A DNA stretch of 64,000 bases from Porphyrobacter sp. (GTDB lineage: Bacteria > Pseudomonadota > Alphaproteobacteria > Sphingomonadales > Sphingomonadaceae): contig JAGIBN010000006.1 of NCBI GenBank assembly GCA_017744315.1, positions 149,395 through 213,394 on the forward strand, written 5' to 3'. The notes beneath the pieces are model-generated. The model ran no database searches, was not told the DNA's origin, and saw nothing but the letters and a program-made list of their open reading frames with translations. Position numbers and translations under genes: made by a program. Below, piece after piece: positions 29,062-38,882 of the stretch (position 1 is its first letter; the number at the start of each line of letters is the position of its first letter).

Positions 29062-29065
<4 letters not shown>
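27743..29065 (+). CDS. macA: MacA-like periplasmic efflux adaptor
   Basis: 440 residues with one N-terminal membrane anchor (about residues 34-50, WIPGVIILLVALYFV). A lipoyl-like half-motif (EVGSEVSGRIDRVYVDVND), a coiled-coil hairpin around residues 110-200 and a beta-barrel domain follow. A Gln-rich insert (SSQQQQQGQQSN) lies near residue 295. It links the inner-membrane ABC transporter to the NodT-type channel. ATG 27743 or 27746 could be the start. It overlaps macB by 4 nt. Confidence 0.88.
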
Positions 29066-29780
<715 letters not shown>

Positions 29781-29781
<1 letters not shown>

Positions 29782-30977
29782 TGTTCGGTACGACACTCCT
29801 GCTCGCCTTCCGCGAGATCCGCCGGCACATCCTGCGCAGCTTCCTGACGACGCTCGGCATCATCATCGGCGTCGGCGCGGTCATCACCATGGTTACGCTC
29901 GGCAAGGGCGTGACCGCCGACATCGAGGAGCAGATCAGCTCGCTCGGTTCGAACGTGTTCTTCGTTTTCCCGATCCAGAGCGACCGCGACCAGATCCGCC
30001 CGTTCGACGAGCGCGACGTCCAAGCCGTGCGCGAACAGGTCGCCGGGGTGAACTTCGTCGCCGGCCAGGTCGAACGCAACGTGTCCGCGATCCACAACGG
30101 CCAGGATTGGCAGACCAAGGTCGAGGGCGTCGGCAACGAATTCCTCGATGCGCGCGGGATCGAGATCGAGGAAGGCCGCCGTTTCACCGCTGCCGAGCAG
30201 ACCGCGGGCGCCAATGTCTGCATCATCGGCCCGACCGTGCGCGACGAGATCTTTCTCGCCAACCAGAGCCCGGTCGGAGAGCGCATGCGGCTTAACGACG
30301 TCTCCTGCCAGGTGATCGGCGTCTTCGCCACGCGCGGCAGTGTCGGCGGCGGCGGGGATGACGACAACTCGATCTTCATGCCGCTGACCAACGTCCAGCG
30401 CCGTTTCACCGGCGATGACAACATCGGCTACATGGTCGTCGCCTACGACGCTTCGTACGACAGCAAGACCATGATCAACGCCATCGTCGAACTGATGCGC
30501 GAACGCCGCGTCCTGCTCGAAGGTCAGCAGAACGACTTCGACATCGTCGATACCGCGCAGATCAACGAAACCGTGGCCGCTACGGTCGGCACGATGACGG
30601 TCATGGTCGCCGCCATCGCCGCGATCAGCCTGATCGTCGGCGGAGTCGGAATCATGAACATCATGCTGGTGTCGGTGACCGAGCGAACTCGCGAGATCGG
30701 CATTCGCCTCGCCATCGGTGCGCTCGCCCGAGAGGTGCAGCTGCAGTTCCTGACCGAGGCCGTGGTGCTGTGCTGCTTCGGCGGGATCGTCGGCATACTG
30801 CTCGGTTTCGCGCTTTCGTTCGGCCTCTCGACCGCGCTCGGCATCGCCTACGTGTTCGATCCGTTCATCAATATCCTGAGCTTCGTGATTTCGGCCCTGA
30901 TCGGGATCATCTTCGGCTACTTCCCGGCACGAAGGGCCTCGAAGCTCGATCCGATCGAAGCCCTGCGGCACGAGTAG
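29781..30977 (+). CDS. MacB-like ABC transporter permease
   Basis: 398 residues with one N-terminal membrane segment (SFLTTLGIIIGVGAVITMV). A periplasmic MacB-type core domain follows (about residues 45-270), then three C-terminal segments of FtsX type, with GVGIMNIMLVSVTERTREIG in the conserved cytoplasmic loop. It is the last gene of the TetR-NodT-MacA-MacB operon. Confidence 0.9.
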
Positions 30978-30993
30978 GCGCGCAGGTTCGAGG

Positions 30994-31011
30994 GTGTAAC
31001 GCAGTGTAACG
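30994..31011. promoter_or_regulatory. Tandem GTGTAACG direct repeats
   Basis: Two copies of GTGTAACG (30994-31001 and 31004-31011) are spaced 10 bases apart, one helical turn. This is typical of a site for an OmpR-type response regulator or similar dimer. It lies just after the efflux operon and before the copper/iron-uptake-like genes, followed by the partly symmetric ATTACCGTAATTA. Confidence 0.4.
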
Positions 31012-31120
31012 AAGGAATTACCGTAATTAACTCCCCTCTCGACAGGGGATGCCTACAACGACAGGCGCGGGTTGAGCTGTTGCGCCGTCAAACTCCACGG
31101 CGTGAGTTCTTCCATACCTG

Positions 31121-31172
31121 GCGCCACATCCGGTCTGCCTCCCCAAGACGGCCGGACGTGGCGCTTCCTTTT
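31121..31172 (+). terminator. Rho-independent terminator or attenuator
   Basis: GCGCCACATCCGGTCT pairs with AGACGGCCGGACGTGGCGC around a short loop, followed by TTCCTTTT. It lies 140 nt after the efflux operon and 28 nt before the next start codon. It may end the efflux transcript or attenuate the following operon. Confidence 0.6.
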
Positions 31173-31200
31173 CCTGCTGCGATCTCCTAGGGCGCGGACC

Positions 31201-31590
31201 GTGCAATCCCTGCGATCCCTCCTGCATTCGCGCTGGTGCCTGGCGCTGCTGCTTCTGGCAGCCGCGCTCGCGCCGCGCTGGGCGATCCCGCAGGGCTACA
31301 TGGTCGAGGCCGGCAAGACGCTGACCGTATCGATCTGTTCGCCGACGGGCCATTCGGCCAAGACGGTCGAGATCCCGATCAGCGGTAAGCCAGACAAGAA
31401 GGCCGGCAATTCCGCGCCCTGCTCGTTCGGCTCGCTCAACCAGGGCATGCTCGGCGGCGCGGATCCCGTCCTGCTCGCGACCGCGCTCGCCTTCCTCATC
31501 GCGCTGGGCTTCGCACCCTGCCACGCGGCTCTGCTGAGCCAGCCAACCGGACTCCGGCCACCCACCAGGGGCCCTCCCCGCACCGCCTGA
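31201..31590 (+). CDS. DUF2946-like small membrane-associated protein
   Basis: 129 residues from the GTG at 31201. One hydrophobic segment near the N-terminus (residues 13-22) and one near residues 92-103 frame a loop with VSICSPTG and APCSFGS cysteines, the pattern of DUF2946. Such genes often precede copper-related TonB receptors and PepSY proteins, and here a TonB receptor and PepSY gene follow. Longer starts as far up as 31072 would run through the terminator-like hairpin and are less likely. Confidence 0.6.
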   Translation: MQSLRSLLHSRWCLALLLLAAALAPRWAIPQGYMVEAGKTLTVSICSPTGHSAKTVEIPISGKPDKKAGNSAPCSFGSLNQGMLGGADPVLLATALAFLIALGFAPCHAALLSQPTGLRPPTRGPPRTA

Positions 31591-31671
31591 CCCTCGATGG
31601 CCGCCGCAGCACCCTAGCCGCGGCATTCCCTCATCGCGCGCCCGTGCGGCGCCGTGTTCAGGTAGATCCCC

Positions 31672-33945
31672 GTGTCCGTTTCCCGCCTCGCGCTCGCCGC
31701 AGCGCTATTCACTGCCGCCCTCCCCGCCCACGCCGAAAGCGAGGAGAACGCGTATATCCTCGTCGTCGGCCAGAGCGACGCGCCGATATCGATCGAGCCG
31801 CGTGGCCTGTCGGTCAGCCTTGGCGACGAACAGTTCGAGGGCGTGAACGCCCAGAACGTCGAGGACCTGATCAAGTACGCACCCGACTTCTTCGTGCGCA
31901 AACGCTACGCGGGGGACTCCAACGGCGTGCCCGGCTTCCGCGGCACGCACTCCAGCCAGAGTGCCCGCACGCTGGTGATGGTCGACGGGTTCGTGGTTTC
32001 GAACTTCCTCGGCAACTCGTTCAACTTCGCACCGAAGTGGGGCGTGGTCGGACCGGGCGAGGTTGAGCAGTTCGACATCGTCTACGGCCCCTACTCCTCG
32101 CGCTATTCGGGCAATTCGATGGGCGGGATCGTCAACATCACGACGCGCACGCCCGAACACACCGAGGCCTTCGCCAAGATCCAGACTTTCGCGCAGACTT
32201 ACGACCAGTACGGCACGCACGACACCTACCTGGGCTGGTCGGGCGAGGCCGGGCTGGGTTGGCGGCAGAAGGATGGGCCCTGGTCCCTCCGCGTCTCCGG
32301 CCGGCACTTCCGCAACGAGGGCCAGCCGATGAGCTGGTACGGCCTCGCCCCCGCAAGCGGCGCAGCTGCTGGCATCCCGGTGACTGGCGCGATAGTCGAT
32401 CCCGGACAGGCGATCCCCAACGCGCCCGGCACTGCGAGCAACCCGATCTTCGCCGCCCAGTCTCCCGCCGAGATCACCCAGGACCAGGCCAAGATCCGCC
32501 TCGGCTACGACGGCGCGACAGTCACCGGCGAGGCGCTGATCGCCTACTGGCACAACCTCGACCGGCAGGAGGCGCCCGACTGCTACCTGCAGGACGCAAG
32601 CGGAGCCCCGGTCTGCGAAGGACGGGTCACGACCCTCGGTGCGACCTGGAACGCCAGCGGCGCCCGATGGTCGCGCACGGTACGGGACGAATTCCTGGCG
32701 GGCGTGAAGCTCGCCGCTCCCCTGAGCGATGCGGTAACGGCGTCGGTGAACGTCTCGACCTATCAGATCGCCCGCTCCGATGGCTTCACCTCGGCCAGCT
32801 ATGCCGCTGGCGAGAACGACGGCCCCGGCACGCTAGCACGGCAGGGTCCCACGGGCTGGTACACCGGCGAGGTGGCGCTGGAGGGCCGCTGGGGCGACAT
32901 CGAACTGGCCACGGGTGCAAGCGGCAACCTCTACCGCACCGACCTGACGAACTACGCGGTGCCCAACTGGCGCGACGATGTCGGAGCGGCATTTTCGACG
33001 CAGACCTTCGGCAAGACCCGGCTGCTCTCCGGTTGGGCCGAAGGCCGCTACCTCGCCGACCAATGGATCTTCACACTCGGCGCGCGGTACGAGGACTGGC
33101 GGGCCTTCGACGGCGGGCTTGGCCGGGTCGGGGGAGGATCGCAGCCTGTGTTCAACGCCTACGTCTCACGCGGAGCGGACGCCTTCGATCCCAAGGCCTC
33201 GCTCGAATGGCGCAGCGACGCCACAAGCGTGCAGCTCAGCCTGGCCGAGGCGACCCGCTTCCCGACCGTCGGGGAGCTCTACCAGGGCAGCCTCAACGGA
33301 GACGGCAGCTTCAACCCCGACAGCTTCGACCCCAACTTGAAGCCCGAGCGCTCGCGCGATGCGAACCTGCTGCTTGCCCATGATTTCGGCGACTTCAAGC
33401 TGACCGGATCGCTGTTCTGGCAGCGCGTGCAGGATACGATCTTCAGCTTCGTCGGGTTCAACCAGAACGGGGTGACGACCTCGACCTTCAAGAATATCGA
33501 CCTCACCCGCCAATACGGCGTCGAGCTGATCGCCGAGGCCCGCGACCTCGGCCTCGAAGGGCTAGACCTCGACGCCAACGCGGCCTGGATCGACTCCGAG
33601 ACTGTGCGCAACGACAGCGCTCCCGCGGCCGAGGGCGTGCAATTCCCCCGCATCCCGCGTTGGCGCGTCAACGCGAACGCCCGCTATGCCATTTCCGCCG
33701 ACGTGCTGGCATCGCTCGGCCTGCGCTATGCCTCGCGCCCCAACACTGACCTGTTCGGCCTCCAGCGCGGCGATACCTTTGGCTACACCTCCGAGCTGTT
33801 CGCCCTCGATGCGCGAGTCAACTGGCGGGCCTCCCGCACTATGCGGTTCAGCGCCGGGATCGACAACATCACCAACAACAAGGCTTGGGTCTACCACCCC
33901 TATCCGCAACGAAGCTTCACTCTGGAAGCGGGGTGGACGCTGTGA
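31672..33945 (+). CDS. TonB-dependent receptor, metal or siderophore uptake
   Basis: 757 residues, GTG start, signal peptide (ending LPAHA). The plug domain contains VPGFRGTHSSQSARTLVMVDG and YGPYSSRYSGNSMGG, followed by a 22-strand-type barrel ending with the hydrophobic-aromatic RSFTLEAGWTL. It imports a ligand across the outer membrane using TonB energy. The PepSY reductase-like protein downstream (4-nt overlap) and the DUF2946-like gene upstream suggest copper or a ferric siderophore. Confidence 0.88.
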   Translation: MSVSRLALAAALFTAALPAHAESEENAYILVVGQSDAPISIEPRGLSVSLGDEQFEGVNAQNVEDLIKYAPDFFVRKRYAGDSNGVPGFRGTHSSQSARTLVMVDGFVVSNFLGNSFNFAPKWGVVGPGEVEQFDIVYGPYSSRYSGNSMGGIVNITTRTPEHTEAFAKIQTFAQTYDQYGTHDTYLGWSGEAGLGWRQKDGPWSLRVSGRHFRNEGQPMSWYGLAPASGAAAGIPVTGAIVDPGQAIPNAPGTASNPIFAAQSPAEITQDQAKIRLGYDGATVTGEALIAYWHNLDRQEAPDCYLQDASGAPVCEGRVTTLGATWNASGARWSRTVRDEFLAGVKLAAPLSDAVTASVNVSTYQIARSDGFTSASYAAGENDGPGTLARQGPTGWYTGEVALEGRWGDIELATGASGNLYRTDLTNYAVPNWRDDVGAAFSTQTFGKTRLLSGWAEGRYLADQWIFTLGARYEDWRAFDGGLGRVGGGSQPVFNAYVSRGADAFDPKASLEWRSDATSVQLSLAEATRFPTVGELYQGSLNGDGSFNPDSFDPNLKPERSRDANLLLAHDFGDFKLTGSLFWQRVQDTIFSFVGFNQNGVTTSTFKNIDLTRQYGVELIAEARDLGLEGLDLDANAAWIDSETVRNDSAPAAEGVQFPRIPRWRVNANARYAISADVLASLGLRYASRPNTDLFGLQRGDTFGYTSELFALDARVNWRASRTMRFSAGIDNITNNKAWVYHPYPQRSFTLEAGWTL

Positions 33946-35306
33946 GCACGGCACCTCGTTACGAACGCTGGTACCTCGCGGTCTGGCGCTGGCATTTCTA
34001 CGCCGGGCTGTTCTGCGTGCCCTTCGTCGTGTGGCTCTCGGTCACGGGCGGGATCTATCTGTTCAAGCCACAGATCGAAGATTGGCTCTATTCACCCTAT
34101 CGCGACGTAGTGACCGAAAGCGGCCCGCTGCTCACCCCGGCGCGCATCGTCGAGGCCGCGACCTCTGCCGTGCCCGGATCGGTGCTGCACAAGTACGTCT
34201 TGCCCGAAGATCCGGCTGACGCGGTCCAGCTGCTGGTCGGGACTGCCGATCAGGAAACTCGCGTCTGGGTCCATCCCCAGAGCGGAGCCGTGCTTTACCA
34301 TGTGCCGGAAGAGCAGCGCTTGATGCGGGTCGTGTTCCGGCTGCACGGGGAGCTGCTGGCTGGCAATTGGGGTTCGGCGCTGGTCGAGATCGCAGCCTGC
34401 TGGACGATCGTGATGATCCTCACCGGCCTGTTCCTGTGGTGGCCCCGGGGCGGCACCGGACTGGCGGGTGTGCTCTGGCCTCGCCTGCGCCGCGGCAAGC
34501 GCGTGTTCTGGCGCGACCTTCATGCGGTGACGGGCCTGTGGGTCTCGCTCGGAGCGGTCTTCCTGATCGCCTCCGGCCTGCCCTGGGCCAACAACTGGGG
34601 AACCTATCTGCGCGAAGTCCGCACGCTCACCGGCACGGCCTCGGTCAAACAAGACTGGTCGAGCGGATCGGAGGCTGACGCAGCTGCTCGCGCCAAGCTC
34701 GACAAAGGCGCCCGAGCCACGCTCGACGAGCATGCCGGACATCACGGCATGACCATGGTGCACGAGAAGCCGACCGACCGGGCACTCAACCGGGTGATCC
34801 CGCAGGCGAGCGAGCTCGGCCTGGCAGCACCCGTCGAGATCACTCCGCCGACTACGCCGCAGGGTTACTGGATGGCCCAGTCGCAAGCCGCCAACCGGCC
34901 TCAACGCGGGGAGGCTGAGCTGGACAACGACGGCGCCCTGATTGGTCGCCAGTCGTTCGACCAGCGCCACTGGATCGACCGCGCGGTGGGCTACGGCGTT
35001 GCGGTGCACGAGGGCGCGTGGCTCGGCCTTGCCAACCAGTTGCTCAACCTCGCGGTGCTGCTCGGCCTCGTGATGCTGGCCTGCTCCAGCGTCGTGTTGT
35101 GGTGGCGCCGGCGGCCTGAGAACCGGCTGGGTGCCCCTCCGGCCACCGCGCCGCTCCGGCATAGCTGGTCGCTGGTCGGCGCGACCTTGGTCTTGGCGTT
35201 GATGATGCCGCTGTTCGGCCTGACGCTGGCTCTGGTTGCGATTTTCGAGCGATTGCTGCCGCGAGTGGCTCCCGGTTCAGCGAGCTGGGCCGGACTGCGA
35301 GGCTAA
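33942..35306 (+). CDS. PepSY-associated TM-helix protein
   Basis: 454 residues from the GTG at 33942, overlapping the receptor stop by 4 nt. Four membrane segments are evident (near residues 17-40, 145-165, 195-215 and 365-385, with a fifth near the C-terminus), with periplasmic PepSY-type domains between them. The histidines WRWHFYAG and RLHGELL could bind haem. Such proteins are thought to reduce ferric or cupric ligands imported by TonB receptors. It is convergent with vapC, overlapping by 4 nt. Confidence 0.82.
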   Translation: MSTAPRYERWYLAVWRWHFYAGLFCVPFVVWLSVTGGIYLFKPQIEDWLYSPYRDVVTESGPLLTPARIVEAATSAVPGSVLHKYVLPEDPADAVQLLVGTADQETRVWVHPQSGAVLYHVPEEQRLMRVVFRLHGELLAGNWGSALVEIAACWTIVMILTGLFLWWPRGGTGLAGVLWPRLRRGKRVFWRDLHAVTGLWVSLGAVFLIASGLPWANNWGTYLREVRTLTGTASVKQDWSSGSEADAAARAKLDKGARATLDEHAGHHGMTMVHEKPTDRALNRVIPQASELGLAAPVEITPPTTPQGYWMAQSQAANRPQRGEAELDNDGALIGRQSFDQRHWIDRAVGYGVAVHEGAWLGLANQLLNLAVLLGLVMLACSSVVLWWRRRPENRLGAPPATAPLRHSWSLVGATLVLALMMPLFGLTLALVAIFERLLPRVAPGSASWAGLRG

Positions 35307-35794
35307 CGGATCAGCAGGTTGCGCAGCCACGCAGCGCCGGACCGGGAAGCCTCGCGCCAATCGGTGTCGTGGTCGCTGTCGGGCTCGAACCTGGCCGGGT
35401 CGAGGACTTTCACGCGGCCTGCGCGGTAAGTCCTCGGCTCGCTGGTCACGAGTGTGAGGTTGTTGACCAGCGCGGTCGCGGCCAGGATCCCCTGCCGATC
35501 CTCCACGTAGGGAAGCTGCGCCCTGCGACGGACGACCGCGGCATCGACCGGAAGGATCCGCCCTTCGAATGCCGGAGAGACTTGCCGGTCCAGCCAATCC
35601 CGCCAGACCGAACCGGCATCTTTGCCTCTTCGCCCGGCTGCCGTCGCGGCACTCTCCAGTTCAAGCAGAGTAAGCGCGGACAAGAACATCTGCTGCGCCG
35701 AGGTCCGTTCCGCCCAGGCCGCCAACGCAGGATCGCCGCCGGCGCGGCGAGCCTCACGCAGATCGAGGAGCATTCGAGTATCTAAAAGATACAT
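35303..35794 (-). CDS. vapC: VapC-like PIN-domain toxin
   Basis: 163 residues with PIN-domain acidic residues: Asp5 (YLLDTRMLLDLRE), Glu in LTLLELE, and the region VEDRQGILAATALVNNLTLVTSE, where family members have an Asp after the T. PIN toxins are Mg-dependent ribonucleases. It is about 25 residues longer than most VapC proteins. Its ATG overlaps the antitoxin stop by 1 nt, the usual arrangement of type II pairs. Confidence 0.85.
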   Translation of the reverse strand: MYLLDTRMLLDLREARRAGGDPALAAWAERTSAQQMFLSALTLLELESAATAAGRRGKDAGSVWRDWLDRQVSPAFEGRILPVDAAVVRRRAQLPYVEDRQGILAATALVNNLTLVTSEPRTYRAGRVKVLDPARFEPDSDHDTDWREASRSGAAWLRNLLIR

Positions 35795-36030
35795 TACCTT
35801 GAGGCCGGGTTGGCGGGCGAAATGCCCCCCTTCAAGGGAGCGCTATCAGGATCGGCGCCAATCAGATCGAGGATGCTCTGCCGATCGCCGCTTAGTTGCC
35901 GGTAGGCGCCGATGCTCAAGAGCACGTGAGTCGGGCGCCCGCGGTCCGTCACAAATACGGGCTCACTCGCGGCGAGTCGCTTCGCTTTGCCCACATCCTG
36001 ATTGAACTCGCGTGCCGTGACGACCTTCAT
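35794..36030 (-). CDS. Phd/YefM-family antitoxin
   Basis: 78 residues. The N-terminal DNA-binding region (VVTAREFNQDVGKAKRLA; PVFVTDRGRPTHVLLS) is characteristic of Phd/YefM antitoxins. The C-terminal tail (about residues 50-78) would wrap the toxin. It is encoded just upstream of the PIN toxin, with a palindromic operator 56 nt before its start. Confidence 0.88.
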   Translation of the reverse strand: MKVVTAREFNQDVGKAKRLAASEPVFVTDRGRPTHVLLSIGAYRQLSGDRQSILDLIGADPDSAPLKGGISPANPASR

Positions 36031-36085
36031 AAGGGCTCCCGAATTTCGAGCCTAAAGCGCCAAAATGGTACCGCTCCCATGTAGG

Positions 36086-36102
36086 TACATTACTACAATG
36101 TA
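36086..36102. promoter_or_regulatory. Palindromic operator of the toxin-antitoxin pair
   Basis: TACATT and AATGTA form perfect 6-base arms around ACTAC, in an AT-rich stretch upstream of the antitoxin. The position fits conditional autorepression by the antitoxin-toxin complex. It could also overlap the promoter of the divergent antiporter gene. Confidence 0.55.
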
Positions 36103-36237
36103 GCGGCGTGGCAACAACTTGGGCTGAGGAGGGAAAAATCGTCAGTCGGCTGATCGATTTCCGGTTGCGACGGCCCCTCAAATTCGATGCTCTGACGTCA
36201 TCCCGCACAGACGGGGATGGGACTGGGGGAGAAAATC

Positions 36238-37611
36238 ATGGCTTCCGATTTGGTGAGTCAGTTCTTTGCGGCGGCGGTCGACGTGTTCAACGCACACGGG
36301 CCCGCCATTCAAACCGAGGCGAGCCTTTCGCCGACAGACTTTTCGATCCGCTTCTTCCTGCAGCTGGCGATCATCATCGCCACGTGCCGCGTGGTCGGCT
36401 GGCTGTGTCAGAAGCTGCTGGCGCAACCGCAGGTGGTCGGCGAGATGATCGCCGGTGTCATCCTGGGGCCCTCTTTGCTGGGCTTGCTGTTTCCCGATCT
36501 CCAGGCAGCGATCTTCTCCAAGGAGACCAAGAGCGTCCTCTACGCCGGCGCGCAGTTCGGTGTGGGCCTCTACATGTTCCTGGTCGGCGCCACGCTGCGG
36601 CTCGACCATTTCCAGACCAAGGCGAAGAGCGCGGTCGGCGTATCGATCGCCGGGATCGCGACGCCGTTCCTGATGGCGTTCCTGATCACTCCGTTCCTGC
36701 TCGATGTCCCGGGCCTGTTCGCCGAAGGGATCAGCCGGGCCAACGCCACCCTGTTCATGGGCGCATGCATTGCCCTGACTGCGTTCCCGATGCTCGCCCG
36801 CATCATCAACGAGCGTGGCCTCGCCAACACCTCGCTCGGCACCCTGTCACTGACGGCCGGGGCGTTCGATGACGCCATGTCCTGGTGTGTCCTGGCAATC
36901 GTCCTCGCCACCTTCGGAGCTGGTGCTGGCGTCGCCATTCTCGCCATCGTCGGCGGCCTTGCCTACGCCACCTTCCTGTTCTTCTTCGGCAAGCGCCTGC
37001 TCGCCCCGCTCGGCCGCGCGGTCGAGAAGACCGGCGAGATGAGCAACACCGTGCTCGGCATCACCTTGTGCCTGTTCTGCCTCTCCGCCTTCCTGATGGA
37101 CGCGGCGGGCTTGCACGCGGTGTTCGGCGGCTTTCTGCTCGGCGCCTGCATGCCGCGGGGCAAGTTCGTGGACGAGCTGCGGCGCAAGGTCGAACCGTTC
37201 GCGGTCGTGGTGCTGCTGCCGATGTTCTTCACCTACTCCGGCCTCAACACGCGGATGGACATGGTGAACTCGGTCGAGCTGCTGGCAATAGCGCTGGGCA
37301 TCCTCGCCGTTTCGATCCTGGCCAAGTTCGGCGCCTGCTGGGCGGCAGCGCGGCTCTCAGGCGAAGACAACCGCACCGCGCTCGGCATCGGCGCGCTGAT
37401 GAACTCTCGCGGGTTGATGGAGCTGATCATCATCAACATCGGCCTGCAGCAGGGCGTGATCGGCCCGGCGCTGTTCTCGATGATGGTGCTCATGGCGATC
37501 GTCACCACGATGATGGCCGGACCGCTGTTCGAAGCGGTCTACGGCAAGAAGGCCCGCGAAAGCGGCGAGCTCGACGCCATTCAAGGCGAGGCAGCGCCTA
37601 GCGCAGCCTAA
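36238..37611 (+). CDS. Kef-type cation:proton antiporter
   Basis: 457 residues from the ATG at 36238 (GGGGGAG ribosome-binding site just upstream; an earlier ATG at 36217 is less likely). About 12 membrane segments of the Na+/H+ exchanger (CPA2) family are present. VVGEMIAGVILGPSLLG and GALMNSRGLMELIIINIGL are the conserved pore segments. No C-terminal RCK/TrkA nucleotide-binding domain is present, unlike KefB/KefC. It probably exchanges K+ or Na+ for H+. A strong terminator follows at once. Confidence 0.88.
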   Translation: MASDLVSQFFAAAVDVFNAHGPAIQTEASLSPTDFSIRFFLQLAIIIATCRVVGWLCQKLLAQPQVVGEMIAGVILGPSLLGLLFPDLQAAIFSKETKSVLYAGAQFGVGLYMFLVGATLRLDHFQTKAKSAVGVSIAGIATPFLMAFLITPFLLDVPGLFAEGISRANATLFMGACIALTAFPMLARIINERGLANTSLGTLSLTAGAFDDAMSWCVLAIVLATFGAGAGVAILAIVGGLAYATFLFFFGKRLLAPLGRAVEKTGEMSNTVLGITLCLFCLSAFLMDAAGLHAVFGGFLLGACMPRGKFVDELRRKVEPFAVVVLLPMFFTYSGLNTRMDMVNSVELLAIALGILAVSILAKFGACWAAARLSGEDNRTALGIGALMNSRGLMELIIINIGLQQGVIGPALFSMMVLMAIVTTMMAGPLFEAVYGKKARESGELDAIQGEAAPSAA

Positions 37612-37616
37612 CCCGA

Positions 37617-37658
37617 AGGCCCCGCTCCCGCGCGCCCTTGGGAGCGGGGCCTCTTTTT
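37617..37658 (+). terminator. Rho-independent terminator after the antiporter gene
   Basis: AGGCCCCGCTCCC and GGGAGCGGGGCCT form a perfect 13-bp stem around a 10-nt loop, followed by CTTTTT. It ends 12 nt before the porin start codon, so the porin mRNA either reads through or starts very close to the stem. Confidence 0.88.
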
Positions 37659-37670
37659 GGGGGACCCTTC

Positions 37671-38876
37671 ATGAAACTCTGGCCCTTGGCGGCGGCCGCT
37701 GCGCAGTGCGGCACGCTGGCGCATGCCGAAGACGTGACGCTTACGCCGTCCGTCGATGCCCGGCTGCGGTACGAGAATGTCGAGCAGGACGGGGTGCCGC
37801 AGGACGCCGATGCCTTCACGCTCAGGGTCCGTCCAGGCGTCACGGCGAAGCGTGGCGAATGGTCGGCGCTGGTCGAGGCCGAAGGCACCTTGGCCCTCTC
37901 GACCGGCTACAACGACGGGCTCAATGGCAAGACCCAGTTCCCGATCGTCGCCGACCCCAGCAACCTCGAAATCAACCGCGCGCAGGTCCGCTACTCCGGT
38001 ATGAACGGCCTGACCGCGACAGCGGGGCGCCAACGGATCGAGCTGGCCGACCAACGCTTCGTCGGGCCAGCCGCGTTCCGCCAGAACGAACAGACTTTCG
38101 ACGCGCTGCGAGTGCAATGGACCCACAACCGCCTCAGCGCCGACCTGACTTACGCCTGGAGCGTTCGCACAGTGAATGGCACGCGCGGCACCAGCGCCCG
38201 GCCCACCGCCATCGATGGCGACAATGTCTTTGCCCTGCTGGGCTACCGCACGGACATCGGCACGCTGAGCGGCTTCGCCTATCTCGTCGATCAAGACGAA
38301 GCGGCCGTGCAGAACTTCAGGCTCTCGAGCCAGACCTACGGCCTGCGTTTCAATGGTAGCATCGACGTCGCTCCTGGTGCAAAGCTCGGCTACACCGCCA
38401 GCTGGGCCCGGCAGAGCGACTACCATCGCAATCCCAACGACTACTCCGCCGACTACTGGTTTGGCGAAGCGACACTGGCGTACAGCGGCCTCAATGCCGC
38501 CGTCGGCTACGAGGTCCTCGGCGCCGACCAGGGACTTGCCCTAACCAGTGTCCAGACCCCGCTAGCCTCGTTCTTCCGCTGGAACGGCTGGGCGGGAAAG
38601 TTCGCCACCATCCCGCCCGACGGTCTGCACGACCTCTACGGGACGCTCGGTTACACGGTGAAGGAAGCCGGCCCATTCCAGGCGATCAACCTGGCCGCCA
38701 CCTGGCACCGCTTCGACAGCGACAGGCTGGACCGTCATTATGGCGACGAGCTCGACCTGGTACTCAGCGCGCGCCACGGGCCATTCCTCGCTGCGGTCCG
38801 CTATGCCGGCTACCAGGCGGAGAGCTTCGCCACCGATACCGACAAGCTGTGGCTGACACTCGAGTGGGCGATCTAG
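37671..38876 (+). CDS. Outer-membrane porin, alginate-export-like
   Basis: 401 residues from the ATG at 37671, with a signal peptide (ending GTLAHA). The rest is alternating beta-strand sequence of a barrel (DARLRYENVEQDG; RAQVRYSGMNGLTATAGRQRIELADQRFVG), with a C-terminal Trp-containing strand WLTLEWAI. The pattern resembles the alginate-export (AlgE-like) or OprD-type channels used for small solutes. The substrate is unknown. Only 59 nt, mostly a terminator, separate it from the antiporter. Confidence 0.78.
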   Translation: MKLWPLAAAAAQCGTLAHAEDVTLTPSVDARLRYENVEQDGVPQDADAFTLRVRPGVTAKRGEWSALVEAEGTLALSTGYNDGLNGKTQFPIVADPSNLEINRAQVRYSGMNGLTATAGRQRIELADQRFVGPAAFRQNEQTFDALRVQWTHNRLSADLTYAWSVRTVNGTRGTSARPTAIDGDNVFALLGYRTDIGTLSGFAYLVDQDEAAVQNFRLSSQTYGLRFNGSIDVAPGAKLGYTASWARQSDYHRNPNDYSADYWFGEATLAYSGLNAAVGYEVLGADQGLALTSVQTPLASFFRWNGWAGKFATIPPDGLHDLYGTLGYTVKEAGPFQAINLAATWHRFDSDRLDRHYGDELDLVLSARHGPFLAAVRYAGYQAESFATDTDKLWLTLEWAI

Positions 38877-38882
38877 CCCTAG

